Source: Methanoregula sp.
GTDB taxonomy: Archaea > Halobacteriota > Methanomicrobia > Methanomicrobiales > Methanospirillaceae
DNA length: 37,275 nt
Direction: 5' to 3'
Assembly: GCA_028679075.1 (NCBI GenBank)
Contig: JAJRCF010000026.1
Span: 1 to 37,275, forward strand
Part shown: positions 22,315 to 29,720 of the stretch, piece by piece
How positions within the stretch are numbered: the first letter of the stretch is position 1
How the letters are laid out: every line of letters begins with the position of its first letter
Position numbers and translations under genes: made by a program
The notes under the pieces: generated by a model
Databases searched by the model: none
What the model saw: only the letters and a program-made list of their open reading frames with translations
Told to the model about the DNA's origin: nothing

Positions 22315-23988
22315 TCACCGTTTCCGGCGATACCACCAGTACGCCACCAGCACCATAACGACCAGCACAGCGACTGCGATCTTCAAAACGTCAGTCCCTG
22401 TTCCCGGTGACCTGACCGCGGGGTCCCAGTCGTCCTCGAACACCGCGAGAAAATATCCGGCAACCCCGGGATGGTCGATTATGACACCTGCCTCCCGGTT
22501 GAAATGGGGAGAATTGCTGTTCCAGTTGATGCTGCTGACAAGGACCCGTTTCCCGTCAACGATCACAACCTTGTTGTGGATCTTCTCGATCTGGTTTGCC
22601 CGGAGATCCGCACAACGCGCTTCGAGCGGGAGGTGTTCCGTTGCTGCGAGGGTGTTGATCAGGGCGACCATCTCATCGTTGTCATTCTTCCCCTCAACGT
22701 TGTACCAGTATGAGTCCAGCAGGACGCGGACACGGACCCCGTGCCGGGAAGCATTGATCGCCTCGGAGAGATACGGGTTCAGCGTGAGCCGGGTCTCGTT
22801 CGTGATGTACGCTTCCTCGATATCGATGCTGGTGGTCGCAGAACGGATCAGGTCCGATACCTCAGCACTGGTATCCGGCGCCAGGACCGGGCGGATCACC
22901 GCTCCCTCAAACGTCTGCGGAGAGAATTCCGTTGCATGTCTTTCCACTGGCAGCGTCTCATTCCCACCCGGTTCGCCATAGTAGGGCACGACTGAAGGAC
23001 TCTGCATATCGGTGGTGAACACCGTCGCAAAATAGGATGCCGTGGCAGGGTCTGACAGGACAACGCCCCACCCACGGTTGCCGGTCATCCCCGCAGGCAC
23101 AAACCCGCTGTACTTGAAATTTTCACTCACCACGAGGACGGCCCTGCGGTCAACCACCACGTACTTCGCATGGTCGTACCGGTAAGGGGCGTGTGCGGAT
23201 TCTGACGATACCATCGCGTACACAGGAATACCGCTCCGGTTCACCTGCCACAGCGCCGCCTTCTCATCCTCCCCGATTCCACCCACAGGCCCGCCTTCAA
23301 TCAACACCAACACCCCGACACCCCGGGCCCGGGCACGGGCAAGCGAGTCGGCCATTGACGGACTTGAAAATTCATAGACATTGAGCAGGATCTCCTGCGA
23401 GGCATTGCCAATAACTGCCGCAAACACATCATCTGCGCAGTCGGGAGACACGAACGCTGTCACGGTCACATCCTTAAATTCCGCGGGCCCGAAGCGCGAC
23501 TGCCCGAGCATAAGAGGACGCGGGTCCCACACGTCACCTTCAAGGGTATGCACCTGCCCTTCGCGCGCCCTGACGGTGCCGGGCCACGTAATGTTCTGCA
23601 CGAGCTGCCCGTCCTGATACAGCATAAGCGAGTCGCCGGTATTTGCCATGCGGAGGGGTTTGCCATTGATCACATCCGGTATATCAGGAGATGTATCCAG
23701 CAATTCGTAATCCGGGAACCTCCTGTGGCTCTGCACAAATGCGGTCCCGCTCCGGGCGATCGTGAGGTTCCCGTATATGGCCGCGCCGGGCGGGAACCGG
23801 AACCCGCCCTTCCCATCAGTTACCGCGATCCCGTCCAGCGGACCCTCCCCGGAAAGGACAATATACTCGTCAGCATCATCATGAAGATAAGGATCCGGGC
23901 AGAACTCAGTGATCCGTACCGGGGATGCCGCCCCCGCGTGCACCACAACGAGTACCAGGAGGACGATCAGGACCGGGAGCCTTTGCAT
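22315..23988 (-). CDS. Secreted, membrane-anchored phospholipase D-like protein
   Basis: The 557-residue protein has an N-terminal signal peptide (about 1-21, LPVLIVLLVLVVVHAGA), an N-terminal beta domain (about 25-150) resembling a lamin-tail-like domain (VRITEFCPDPYLHDDADEYI), two PLD half-domains and a C-terminal membrane helix (about 534-552) followed by RRKR. The catalytic HKD motifs are H273-K275-D280 and H471-K473-D478, each followed by a Ser/Asn stretch (VSENFKYS, SSINWNSNS). Both being intact, it should be an active phosphodiesterase or nuclease facing outward. Substrate (lipid, DNA or RNA) is unknown. It diverges from the mfnE-like gene. Confidence 0.9.
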   Translation of the reverse strand: MQRLPVLIVLLVLVVVHAGAASPVRITEFCPDPYLHDDADEYIVLSGEGPLDGIAVTDGKGGFRFPPGAAIYGNLTIARSGTAFVQSHRRFPDYELLDTSPDIPDVINGKPLRMANTGDSLMLYQDGQLVQNITWPGTVRAREGQVHTLEGDVWDPRPLMLGQSRFGPAEFKDVTVTAFVSPDCADDVFAAVIGNASQEILLNVYEFSSPSMADSLARARARGVGVLVLIEGGPVGGIGEDEKAALWQVNRSGIPVYAMVSSESAHAPYRYDHAKYVVVDRRAVLVVSENFKYSGFVPAGMTGNRGWGVVLSDPATASYFATVFTTDMQSPSVVPYYGEPGGNETLPVERHATEFSPQTFEGAVIRPVLAPDTSAEVSDLIRSATTSIDIEEAYITNETRLTLNPYLSEAINASRHGVRVRVLLDSYWYNVEGKNDNDEMVALINTLAATEHLPLEARCADLRANQIEKIHNKVVIVDGKRVLVSSINWNSNSPHFNREAGVIIDHPGVAGYFLAVFEDDWDPAVRSPGTGTDVLKIAVAVLVVMVLVAYWWYRRKR

Positions 23989-24011
23989 GGAAAAAATGTT
24001 TGTCCCCGTAC

Positions 24012-24039
24012 TGGATATAATATATGAAATATTTTCATA
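24012..24039. promoter_or_regulatory. Shared AT-rich promoter with palindrome between the PLD-like and mfnE-like genes
   Basis: GATATAATATATG (24013-24026) can act as TATA box on both strands: about 25-38 bp from the PLD-like ATG at 23988 and about 30 bp from the plus-strand ATG at 24051. A perfect palindrome, TATGAAA-TAT-TTTCATA, covers 24023-24039. A bound protein could repress both genes. Role inferred. Confidence 0.5.
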
Positions 24040-24050
24040 ATGATATGATC

Positions 24051-24668
24051 ATGAAAAAATCCGACTCCCCAGGACCATGTCGTACCCCCCTTGTAGTGAA
24101 ACTCGGGGGGAGCCTGTACAGCAGCGTGCCCGACATCGTCCCGCTCCTCCGGTCGTCCGATCGCCCCCTGCTCATCGTCCCCGGAGGGGGCCCCTTTGCC
24201 AATGCCGTGCGGCAGGCCGGGCTTGACGACGAGACCGCACACTGGGAAGCGATCGTGGCGATGGACATGTATGGCCGGTATATTGCCTCTTTCGGACTTC
24301 CCGTCACAGACCAGCTCGCGGTCCCGGACCAGACAGTTATCGTTCTCCCGGGCCGCAGCCTGCGGGAGCGGGACCCCCTCCCCCACTCGTGGGACGTCAC
24401 CTCCGATACCATCGCGGCGTGGATGGCAGCAGAACTGCACCTCGACCTCCTTCTCCTCAAATCCGTGGACGGCATACGCGATGGAGCCATCTTAAAAAAA
24501 CAGGTGACTGCCCCTGGTGAGACAGATGTGGTTGACCCGTTGCTGATCCCTTACGTCCTTGAAAAAAAGGTGGATACCTTTATTCTCAACGGGTCGCGCC
24601 CGGAATTTCTTGCCGGATACCTCCATGGCGACCCGGTCCCGGGCACGCGCATCAGTACAACCTTTTAA
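24051..24668 (+). CDS. mfnE: Amino-acid-kinase-fold protein, probable methanofuran biosynthesis kinase MfnE
   Basis: The protein (205 residues from this start) has the amino-acid kinase fold: VVKLGGSLY (about 16-24) for ATP, LLIVPGGGPFANAVR (about 40-54), DVTSDTIAAWMA and LLLLKSVDGIRDG. It is too short for aspartokinase and lacks a glutamate-kinase PUA domain. Methanogen proteins of this type, often mislabelled as pyrroline-carboxylate synthetase, correspond to MfnE, which makes the pyrophosphorylated aminomethylfuran intermediate of methanofuran. That match is from memory. ATGs at 24024 and 24045 are also in frame. I prefer 24051 because a TATA at about 24014-24023 places a leaderless start near it, and the family begins shortly before the VVKLGGS strand. 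Confidence 0.75.
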   Translation: MKKSDSPGPCRTPLVVKLGGSLYSSVPDIVPLLRSSDRPLLIVPGGGPFANAVRQAGLDDETAHWEAIVAMDMYGRYIASFGLPVTDQLAVPDQTVIVLPGRSLRERDPLPHSWDVTSDTIAAWMAAELHLDLLLLKSVDGIRDGAILKKQVTAPGETDVVDPLLIPYVLEKKVDTFILNGSRPEFLAGYLHGDPVPGTRISTTF

Positions 24669-24710
24669 AGGTACCAAAAGAGATACTATAGGAATCCTTG
24701 GAGGAGCCAA

Positions 24711-24872
24711 ATGACAGATAAAAAGTGTACGTCCTGCAACGCTCCGCTTGCAGATGAGGGCGCAACGGAATTCGGTTGCCCCGCGTGCGGTGTTGAGATC
24801 AGCCGGTGCTACCGGTGCCGTGAGCAGAGTATCCCCTATACCTGCCCCAAATGCGGATTCGGGGGACCGTAA
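24711..24872 (+). CDS. Small zinc-ribbon protein (DUF1610-like), paired with aEF1-beta
   Basis: This 53-residue protein has four CxxC pairs (C6/C9, C23/C26, C33/C36, C45/C48), which can form two zinc fingers. It resembles the small archaeal zinc-finger family (DUF1610/HVO_2753 type) usually encoded next to aEF1-beta, which suggests a role near translation; that role is inferred from synteny. A GGAGG ribosome site lies at 24700-24704, and a TATA-like CCTTTTAAAGG at 24661-24671 overlaps the end of the mfnE-like gene. The stop is 3 bp before the next ATG. Confidence 0.9.
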   Translation: MTDKKCTSCNAPLADEGATEFGCPACGVEISRCYRCREQSIPYTCPKCGFGGP

Positions 24873-24875
24873 AAC

Positions 24876-25133
24876 ATGGGAAGTGTCGCAGTCATCATGA
24901 GGGTCATGCCCGAGTCACCTGAGGTGAACCTCGAGCAGCTGAAATCAGCACTCAAAGAGAAATTGCCCGGCATTCAGGATATCCAGGAAGAGCCGATCGG
25001 CTTTGGCCTCAAGGCGATCAAGTTCGCCGCCATCGTCAACGATGCCGGTGGCGAGACGGATATGCTCGAAAAGACGATCGGTGCAATACCCGGTGTCGAG
25101 CGGGCAGAGATTATAGAAGTGACCCTGACATAA
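24876..25133 (+). CDS. Translation elongation factor 1-beta (aEF1B)
   Basis: The 85-residue protein matches archaeal aEF1-beta, the guanine nucleotide exchange factor of aEF1-alpha. Typical parts are VAVIMRVMPESPEVNLEQLK at the N-terminus, IQEEPIGFGLKAIKFAAIV in the middle and the acidic ETDMLEKTIGAIPGVERAEI at the end; size agrees with the family (about 85-90). It is the second gene of an operon with the small zinc-ribbon protein. T-rich sequence (25148-25175) follows before the convergent mdh gene. Confidence 0.97.
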   Translation: MGSVAVIMRVMPESPEVNLEQLKSALKEKLPGIQDIQEEPIGFGLKAIKFAAIVNDAGGETDMLEKTIGAIPGVERAEIIEVTLT

Positions 25134-25190
25134 ATCCCGTCAGGCCGTTTCTTTTTTCTGATTCTTTCAGATTTTCTTATCCGATCCGGA

Positions 25191-26150
25191 TTACTGCTGC
25201 CGTTCTTTTTCCAGCGCCTTGATTACCGCATCGGTACTGGCACGGATCTTTTCCACGGATTCGCGGAACGCGATCACTTCCGACTCGTCAAGCCTGATGG
25301 TAATCGGGAAGATGCCGTCATGGTTGATGCGGGCAGGTACCCCGATGCAGACATTACCGATACTATGCACTTCCTCATGGATGAAAGCAGACACGGTCAG
25401 GATACGGTTTTCATCGGACAGGACGGTCCGTACAAGGGACGCGATCGCTTCCCCGGGGCCATATACCGTGGACCCCTTGTTCTGGATGATCTGCTGGCCG
25501 CTGCACTTCACCGACTCGACGATCTCCCTTACCGGCAGTTGCGAAAACTCAGGAAAGTTCGAGATCTTGATACCACCAATGGTTGTCGCAGACCAGAGTG
25601 GTACGAGACTGTCGCCATGCTCCCCGATAATACGGGTATGTACTTCGCTGACATGAACATGGAAGTAGGATGCGATTAAGGATTTAAGGCGCATCGAGTC
25701 CAGGTGCGTCCCGAGACCAAAGACCTGGCTTGGTTTCATTTTCGAGTATCTCAGGGCAACGCTGGTCATGACATCGACGGGGTTCGTGACGACAAATATC
25801 TTGGAGTCAGGTGCAATCCTGCCAACGGTCTCGGCAATCGGGGCAACGATGCGTGCATTTTCGAGCGCAAGATCGAGACGGTCCTGTCCTGCCTTGCGCG
25901 GCACTCCTGCTATGATAATGAAAATCTCCGAGCCGACACCATCGTTCAGGTCGGTCGTCCAGTTGACCCGGGTATCGGTTCCCCGCGCAGCAAAAGAGTC
26001 GCCAAGGTCCTGGGTAATACCCTGGAGGATCGATTCCCGGCCTTCCCGCCCATAGAGGAGGATCTCATTCACGTGCGGGATGTCCGAAATTGCGTGGGCG
26101 GCAAACATGCCGACATTGCCCGTTGCGCCGATAATGGTCACTTTTGCCAT
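25191..26150 (-). CDS. mdh: Malate dehydrogenase (LDH/MDH superfamily)
   Basis: The 319-residue enzyme interconverts malate and oxaloacetate with NAD(P)H. The dinucleotide-binding loop is IIGATGNVG (about 5-13). Catalytic elements are the mobile-loop region IIIAGVPRKAGQDRLDLALE (about 78-97), VTNPVDVMTSVALR (about 120-133), GLGTHLDSMRLKSLIA (about 143-158) and the proton-relay His in RIIGEHGDSLVP (about 170-181). The ATG at 26150 is right where the family begins; an in-frame extension to 26372 runs through the SRP RNA gene and is rejected. The start lies only about 10-15 bp after the 3' end of the 7S RNA, so any separate promoter must lie inside the RNA gene, or the two are co-transcribed. 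Confidence 0.93.
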   Translation of the reverse strand: MAKVTIIGATGNVGMFAAHAISDIPHVNEILLYGREGRESILQGITQDLGDSFAARGTDTRVNWTTDLNDGVGSEIFIIIAGVPRKAGQDRLDLALENARIVAPIAETVGRIAPDSKIFVVTNPVDVMTSVALRYSKMKPSQVFGLGTHLDSMRLKSLIASYFHVHVSEVHTRIIGEHGDSLVPLWSATTIGGIKISNFPEFSQLPVREIVESVKCSGQQIIQNKGSTVYGPGEAIASLVRTVLSDENRILTVSAFIHEEVHSIGNVCIGVPARINHDGIFPITIRLDESEVIAFRESVEKIRASTDAVIKALEKERQQ

Positions 26151-26159
26151 GGTAATCGT

Positions 26160-26456
26160 AAATGGGGACGTGTTCTCGGTCGACTGTACGTTTCTCTGTT
26201 CACCAAAGCATTCATCCTCCGCCCCGTTACCCCATGGGCGCCGGATGTCTGCGGTAAGTCTGCTCCCTTCCGGGCCTGAACCGGTCCCCGCAGCAACAGA
26301 TCGCCATTCCCTCCGGAATTTTGATTTCTGGCCATCGACCTCATGGGACGAGGTTTCAACGTCAGAACGCACAGGATCCCAAAGGCCGTTGCAGCCTCGG
26401 TCAAACTTCGCCCCCCGCGTACCGACGGTTTCGGGTTACAAGTGACGCCGAGCCAC
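26160..26456 (-). ncRNA. Signal recognition particle RNA (7S RNA)
   Basis: On the minus strand the conserved SRP54-binding helix 8 is clear: GAACCG-like start, then the CAGGCCCGGAAGGGAGCAG core (26258-26276 region) with GGAA tetraloop surroundings. Helix 6 (GGCGCCCATGGGG type hairpin with its GNAR-like loop) lies just after it. Near the 5' end, GGTGGCTCGGCGTCACTTG followed by TAACCC matches the Alu-domain pattern. The long helix 5 can be started by GGTACG near 26430 with CGTAC near 26190. A TATA-like AAAAGTATATG (26470-26480) precedes it. Exact ends are approximate by about 10 nt. The RNA scaffolds SRP19 and SRP54 for co-translational membrane targeting. Confidence 0.93.
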
Positions 26457-26558
26457 CCGGGCTAGTCCCCATATACTTTTGTACACCGGTCAATAAAGGC
26501 TTGTTACCCTGCGCAGGAAAATGCGGGCCTGTCCGGATCACTATCAAAAAGAGGGCGT

Positions 26559-27590
26559 TCATGGGATAAACACGTCGCCGCCAACCCGTTCCTGCCATTC
26601 CCTCTGGATCTTCCCGGCCGCCACCTTGTCCTTCTTTTCAAAAATATCAAGGGCCGTCAGCGGGGACGATCCTTGCCGGAGGACGGACGGGAGTTCGCGG
26701 AAATCACCCTGGTACACCTCGATGACCTGCGCCCCTTCGGTCTCCGCGATCTTCACGGGTTCCCGGACCACCGGGTGTTTTGCCATGTCATGGAGCTGCT
26801 CGAAGATCCTCACGCGGCTGATGGAGAGGTACTCACGGTTCACTTCGAGATTGAAGGCGGACCAGAACGCCGAGGCATACCAGGCATCGTTCATCACCAC
26901 CCGGGGGACACCGAGGCACGCGGCAGTAAGGCCCAGCGTGCCCACGCCGGAACAGGCATCGATGAAATACGGCACCGGGGGTGTTCCCACGTGCTGCTCC
27001 ACGGACCGGATCTTCGGGTAGCCGGCCCGGGGGAACTCGATATGGACGAGCGACTGCTGCTTGTACATCACCAGCGGGCCGGTGGCAAGCGGGAAAACAT
27101 CTGCCCGGACATCACAACCGGCAAGGAGCTCGTACACCTTCGGGACCGAGTCAAGGCCGGCCGTGGCAATTCCCGGGACAAAATCACCGGTCCGGACCAC
27201 CCCCCGCAGTTCGGGGACCTCACGCACGAGACGTTCCGCGGTCTTTTTTGTTACCCGCGGGGAGAGGAGGACAAGGGATTTTTCCGGCAGGAACGGGGGC
27301 CGGTCCATCGCAAAACCGGGATGGATGAGGGGCGAACCCGCCGCGATCAGCGGGTCCGTTTTTTTCAGGTCACCTTCCCCGACCATGACCACCCAGATGT
27401 GAGCAAACACTTCATCGATGAACCGTTTGCCGCAGGAACAGGGCTCCCCGTACGCGGGCGACGGCAGGGGCATGCGCTTGTCCAGTGTCCGCATGCTGCA
27501 TTCAGCGCACGGCTGGAAGATAGTGGGCAGCGTGGCAAGGATGTCCTTTGCGGACTTCACGCAGTCCATTGCGCACACGGGACACTTCAT
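26559..27590 (-). CDS. Zinc-ribbon plus SAM-methyltransferase-fold protein of unknown target
   Basis: I do not recognise a named family. The 343-residue protein starts with a cysteine-rich zinc-ribbon-like region (C3, C6, C10, then CAECS and CSCGK up to about residue 55). A middle alpha/beta domain (about 60-200) includes LVLLSPRVTKKTAERLVREV. A class I methyltransferase-like core begins near residue 220 with YFIDACSGVGTLGLTAACLG, then VVMNDAWYASAFWSAFNLEV and a late LTALDIFEKKDK. The D-x-C-S-G-V-G-T-L-G loop is a typical SAM-binding loop. An ATG at 27620 is in frame; the ATG at 27590 opens on the cysteine motif and is preferred. Flanked by 7S RNA and tRNAs, an RNA target is possible but only guessed. 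Confidence 0.75.
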   Translation of the reverse strand: MKCPVCAMDCVKSAKDILATLPTIFQPCAECSMRTLDKRMPLPSPAYGEPCSCGKRFIDEVFAHIWVVMVGEGDLKKTDPLIAAGSPLIHPGFAMDRPPFLPEKSLVLLSPRVTKKTAERLVREVPELRGVVRTGDFVPGIATAGLDSVPKVYELLAGCDVRADVFPLATGPLVMYKQQSLVHIEFPRAGYPKIRSVEQHVGTPPVPYFIDACSGVGTLGLTAACLGVPRVVMNDAWYASAFWSAFNLEVNREYLSISRVRIFEQLHDMAKHPVVREPVKIAETEGAQVIEVYQGDFRELPSVLRQGSSPLTALDIFEKKDKVAAGKIQREWQERVGGDVFIP

Positions 27591-27696
27591 GTTGCTTCCT
27601 ATGAAAGTCCCCCGATACAAAGGTTTTCAAATCGTGCTGCACGGAGACTGGCGTCGGAAACGACGACCAGCGGGAAAAAGAATGAAAAACAGGCAG

Positions 27697-27771
27697 TGGG
27701 CCCGAAGGGATTCGAACCCATGACCGCCCGGTTATGAGCCGGGCGCTCTAACCGGACTGAGCTACGGGCCC
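27697..27771 (-). tRNA. tRNA with anticodon CAT (elongator Met, or Ile2)
   Basis: Acceptor GGGCCCG at the 27771 end pairs with CGGGCCC at the 27698 end; discriminator is A. The anticodon stem CCCGG/CCGGG encloses CTCATAA, giving CAT (27734-27736). The T arm contains GGTTCGAATCC. It is not an initiator, which in archaea starts AGCGGG. Elongator Met is the usual reading; a CAT tRNA-Ile2, modified to read AUA, cannot be ruled out. It is 5 bp downstream of tRNA-Asn. Confidence 0.93.
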
Positions 27772-27776
27772 CTAAA

Positions 27777-27849
27777 CGCCCCCCACAGGGCTCGAACCTG
27801 TGACATTCGGATTAACAGTCCGACACTCTACCAACTGAGTTAGGGAGGC
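27777..27849 (-). tRNA. tRNA-Asn (anticodon GTT)
   Basis: Acceptor GCCTCCC (27849-27843) pairs with GGGGGGC (27784-27778) with one G-T pair; discriminator is G. The anticodon stem TCGGA/TCCGA encloses CTGTTAA, anticodon GTT (27814-27816). T stem ACAGG/CCTGT. A TATA-like CTTTAAAAG lies about 40 bp upstream (27886-27896), so tRNA-Asn and the following CAT tRNA probably share a transcript. Confidence 0.95.
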
Positions 27850-27949
27850 ACGCGTCTTCGCGTCCTAATAGATTCTTTCTGAGTACTTTTAAAGGTAACT
27901 ATGGGGTTGTGAAGGCGGGGAGATCGTTCCCTGGGGAAAAACTACCGTT

Positions 27950-28237
27950 CTATTCGTCCCGCTTCATCGTTTCAAGCATCCGGATAAGTTCGTCCAGATC
28001 CTCGTTCAGGTGGGCAAACAGCTCAACGGTCCGGGTGGTCGCCACGGCACCATCGGGAGAAGCACGGATATAACCCAGCTGCTCCAGCACGTGGAGGGAA
28101 TACCGTATGCGGTGGGAGGGCAGGTCCAGCAGCTCGGAGAGTTTCATGATCCCGATCGGCTGGTGGTCAGCCACGGCACGTGCCACCTCGAGGTGGCGGA
28201 TCACCAGTTCAATCTCGTCCTTCATCTTTTCGAGCAT
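27950..28237 (-). CDS. Small winged-helix regulator
   Basis: The 95-residue protein is a compact winged-helix DNA-binding protein. Helix 1 is DEIELVIRHLEVARAVADHQ, the HTH is KLSELLDLPSHRIRYSLHVL, and the wing follows (GYIRASPDGAVATTRTVEL). A C-terminal helix rich in Leu/Glu (NEDLDELIRMLETMKRDE) probably dimerises. The ATG at 28237 has a GGAGGGG ribosome site. It is 27 bp downstream of a small membrane protein gene and likely co-transcribed with it. Targets unknown. Confidence 0.82.
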   Translation of the reverse strand: MLEKMKDEIELVIRHLEVARAVADHQPIGIMKLSELLDLPSHRIRYSLHVLEQLGYIRASPDGAVATTRTVELFAHLNEDLDELIRMLETMKRDE

Positions 28238-28264
28238 GCGCTTCCCCTCCCGTTCCGAGCGGTA

Positions 28265-28531
28265 TTACCCCACGGTTTCCTTATCATCACTTTTATCCGG
28301 TTGCTCATGAAGCCATGCCTTTGTCTGAGTGTACCGTTTCCGGAAATCAAGAGAGAGGATACCGGCAACGATCAGCATGACCGCTATGAGAGGAACCCGG
28401 TAACTCTCCAGCCGCCCCGGCAGGATAAAGAATATGAGGACGGATACGGCGACAAGGAGGATGATGATATTCAGCTCCACGGCGAGGTGGTAGAATTTCC
28501 ACCGGAACTGGTCTTTGGCATTTGCGTCCAT
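28265..28531 (-). CDS. Small two-helix membrane protein of unknown function
   Basis: The 88-residue protein has two membrane helices (about 17-37, AVELNIIILLVAVSVLIFFIL, and about 46-62, VPLIAVMLIVAGILSLD). N- and C-termini are charged and probably cytoplasmic, the latter acidic (DKSDDKET). A strong GGAGGTGA ribosome site precedes the ATG by 11 nt. It is first in a probable operon with the winged-helix gene, suggesting a membrane partner of that regulator, but the sequence shows no sensing domain. It diverges from the M24 peptidase gene. Confidence 0.75.
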   Translation of the reverse strand: MDANAKDQFRWKFYHLAVELNIIILLVAVSVLIFFILPGRLESYRVPLIAVMLIVAGILSLDFRKRYTQTKAWLHEQPDKSDDKETVG

Positions 28532-28592
28532 CGCTTCAATGTCACCTCCGGAATAAAAGTACTTGACGTTTCACCGCATATAGTATGGACAG

Positions 28593-29720
28593 ATGGATCC
28601 ACTTTCCAATGCGATTAAGGAGAACGGGGCGGATGCCTACGTTATGTACGCCTCCTCGCGTGACGCCGATATGCGGTACCTGACGAGGTTTACCACGAGC
28701 GACCCGTTCGTCTATTTCAGGAAGCCGGGCGAGAACGGCACGATCATCATCTCCCAGATGGAGGTGCTGCGCGCGTCCCGCGAGTCACCGGCAGCGGTCA
28801 TGACCCGGGCCGAGGCGGGTCTTCCGGATATCCTGAAAAAGGAGAAAGACCCCCTCCGTGCAACCGCGAAGATGATCGCAGGACAGGCAGGAAAGAAGAT
28901 CCTCGTCCCGCCCCAGTTCCCGACCGGGCTCACCCGTGCACTCGAAAAGTACTGCACGGTCCTGGTTGACAGCGGGACGGTCATGTCCATGCGGGCGAAG
29001 AAGACAAAAGCGGAGATCACGGCAATGCGGCGCGTCCAGAACGTGACCGAAACCGCGCTCGGGCTCGGCGTTGCGCTGATCAAAAAATCTACCGTAAGGA
29101 AAGGGATCCTTTACAGCAAAGGCACGCCCCTGACTGCCGAGCAGGTGAAGGTTACGATGCACAGCCACCTGCTCTCCTGTGGCTGCACCGCGGTCGACAC
29201 GATCGTCTCGTGCGGAAAGGAGACGGCAATCCCCCACATGACCGGTACAGGCCCCCTCCACGCGGACGAGCCGATCATCATCGACCTCTTCCCGGTTGAG
29301 GAGGCGAGCGGGTATTATGCCGACATGACCCGCACGGTGGTCAAAGGCGAACCATCGGATGAGATCCGCGAGATGTACGATACCCTGCGCAGTGCAAAAC
29401 AGCTCGCGATCTCGCTCATCAAACCAAAAGTTTCGGGAGCGGATGTGTACCAGGCAGTTGTCGATTTCTTTGCCGAACATGGGTACGAGAGCGACACACG
29501 GGGGTTCGTCCACAACCTCGGGCATGGCGTAGGCCTGCAGATCCACGAGCTCCCGACCGTGGGACCGGCGGGTAAAGCGCTCGTTGCCGGCAACGTGATC
29601 ACGGTCGAGCCGGGACTCTACTATCCCGGCACCGGCGGGGTCCGGCTTGAAGATATCGGGGCGGTTACCGCACGGGGCTTTGACAATTTCACTAAGTTCT
29701 CAGAGGAGCTGGTCCTGTGA
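28593..29720 (+). CDS. M24 family Xaa-Pro peptidase
   Basis: The 375-residue protein has an N-terminal creatinase-like domain (about 1-135) and a C-terminal pita-bread metallopeptidase domain. Metal ligands are visible: D231 and D244 in IIIDLFPVEEASGYYADMTR, H311 in NLGHGVGLQIHE, E339 in ITVEPG and E353 in VRLEDIG. It should remove N-terminal residues preceding proline, with Mn or Co. It overlaps the methionine aminopeptidase gene by 4 bp, an uncommon but sensible pairing of two related N-terminal peptidases. The ATG at 28593 lies about 35 bp after a TATA-like GAATAAAAG (28551-28559). Confidence 0.92.
   Translation: MDPLSNAIKENGADAYVMYASSRDADMRYLTRFTTSDPFVYFRKPGENGTIIISQMEVLRASRESPAAVMTRAEAGLPDILKKEKDPLRATAKMIAGQAGKKILVPPQFPTGLTRALEKYCTVLVDSGTVMSMRAKKTKAEITAMRRVQNVTETALGLGVALIKKSTVRKGILYSKGTPLTAEQVKVTMHSHLLSCGCTAVDTIVSCGKETAIPHMTGTGPLHADEPIIIDLFPVEEASGYYADMTRTVVKGEPSDEIREMYDTLRSAKQLAISLIKPKVSGADVYQAVVDFFAEHGYESDTRGFVHNLGHGVGLQIHELPTVGPAGKALVAGNVITVEPGLYYPGTGGVRLEDIGAVTARGFDNFTKFSEELVL

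Noticed and set aside
24024..24050. Start of the mfnE-like gene at ATG 24024
   Set aside because: That ATG lies within the TATA/palindrome stretch, leaving no room for transcription start; 24045 or 24051 fit better, though not proven.
26151..26372. N-terminal extension of malate dehydrogenase by 74 residues
   Set aside because: The extension is a translation of the SRP RNA gene; the dehydrogenase fold begins at MAKVTIIGATG (26150).
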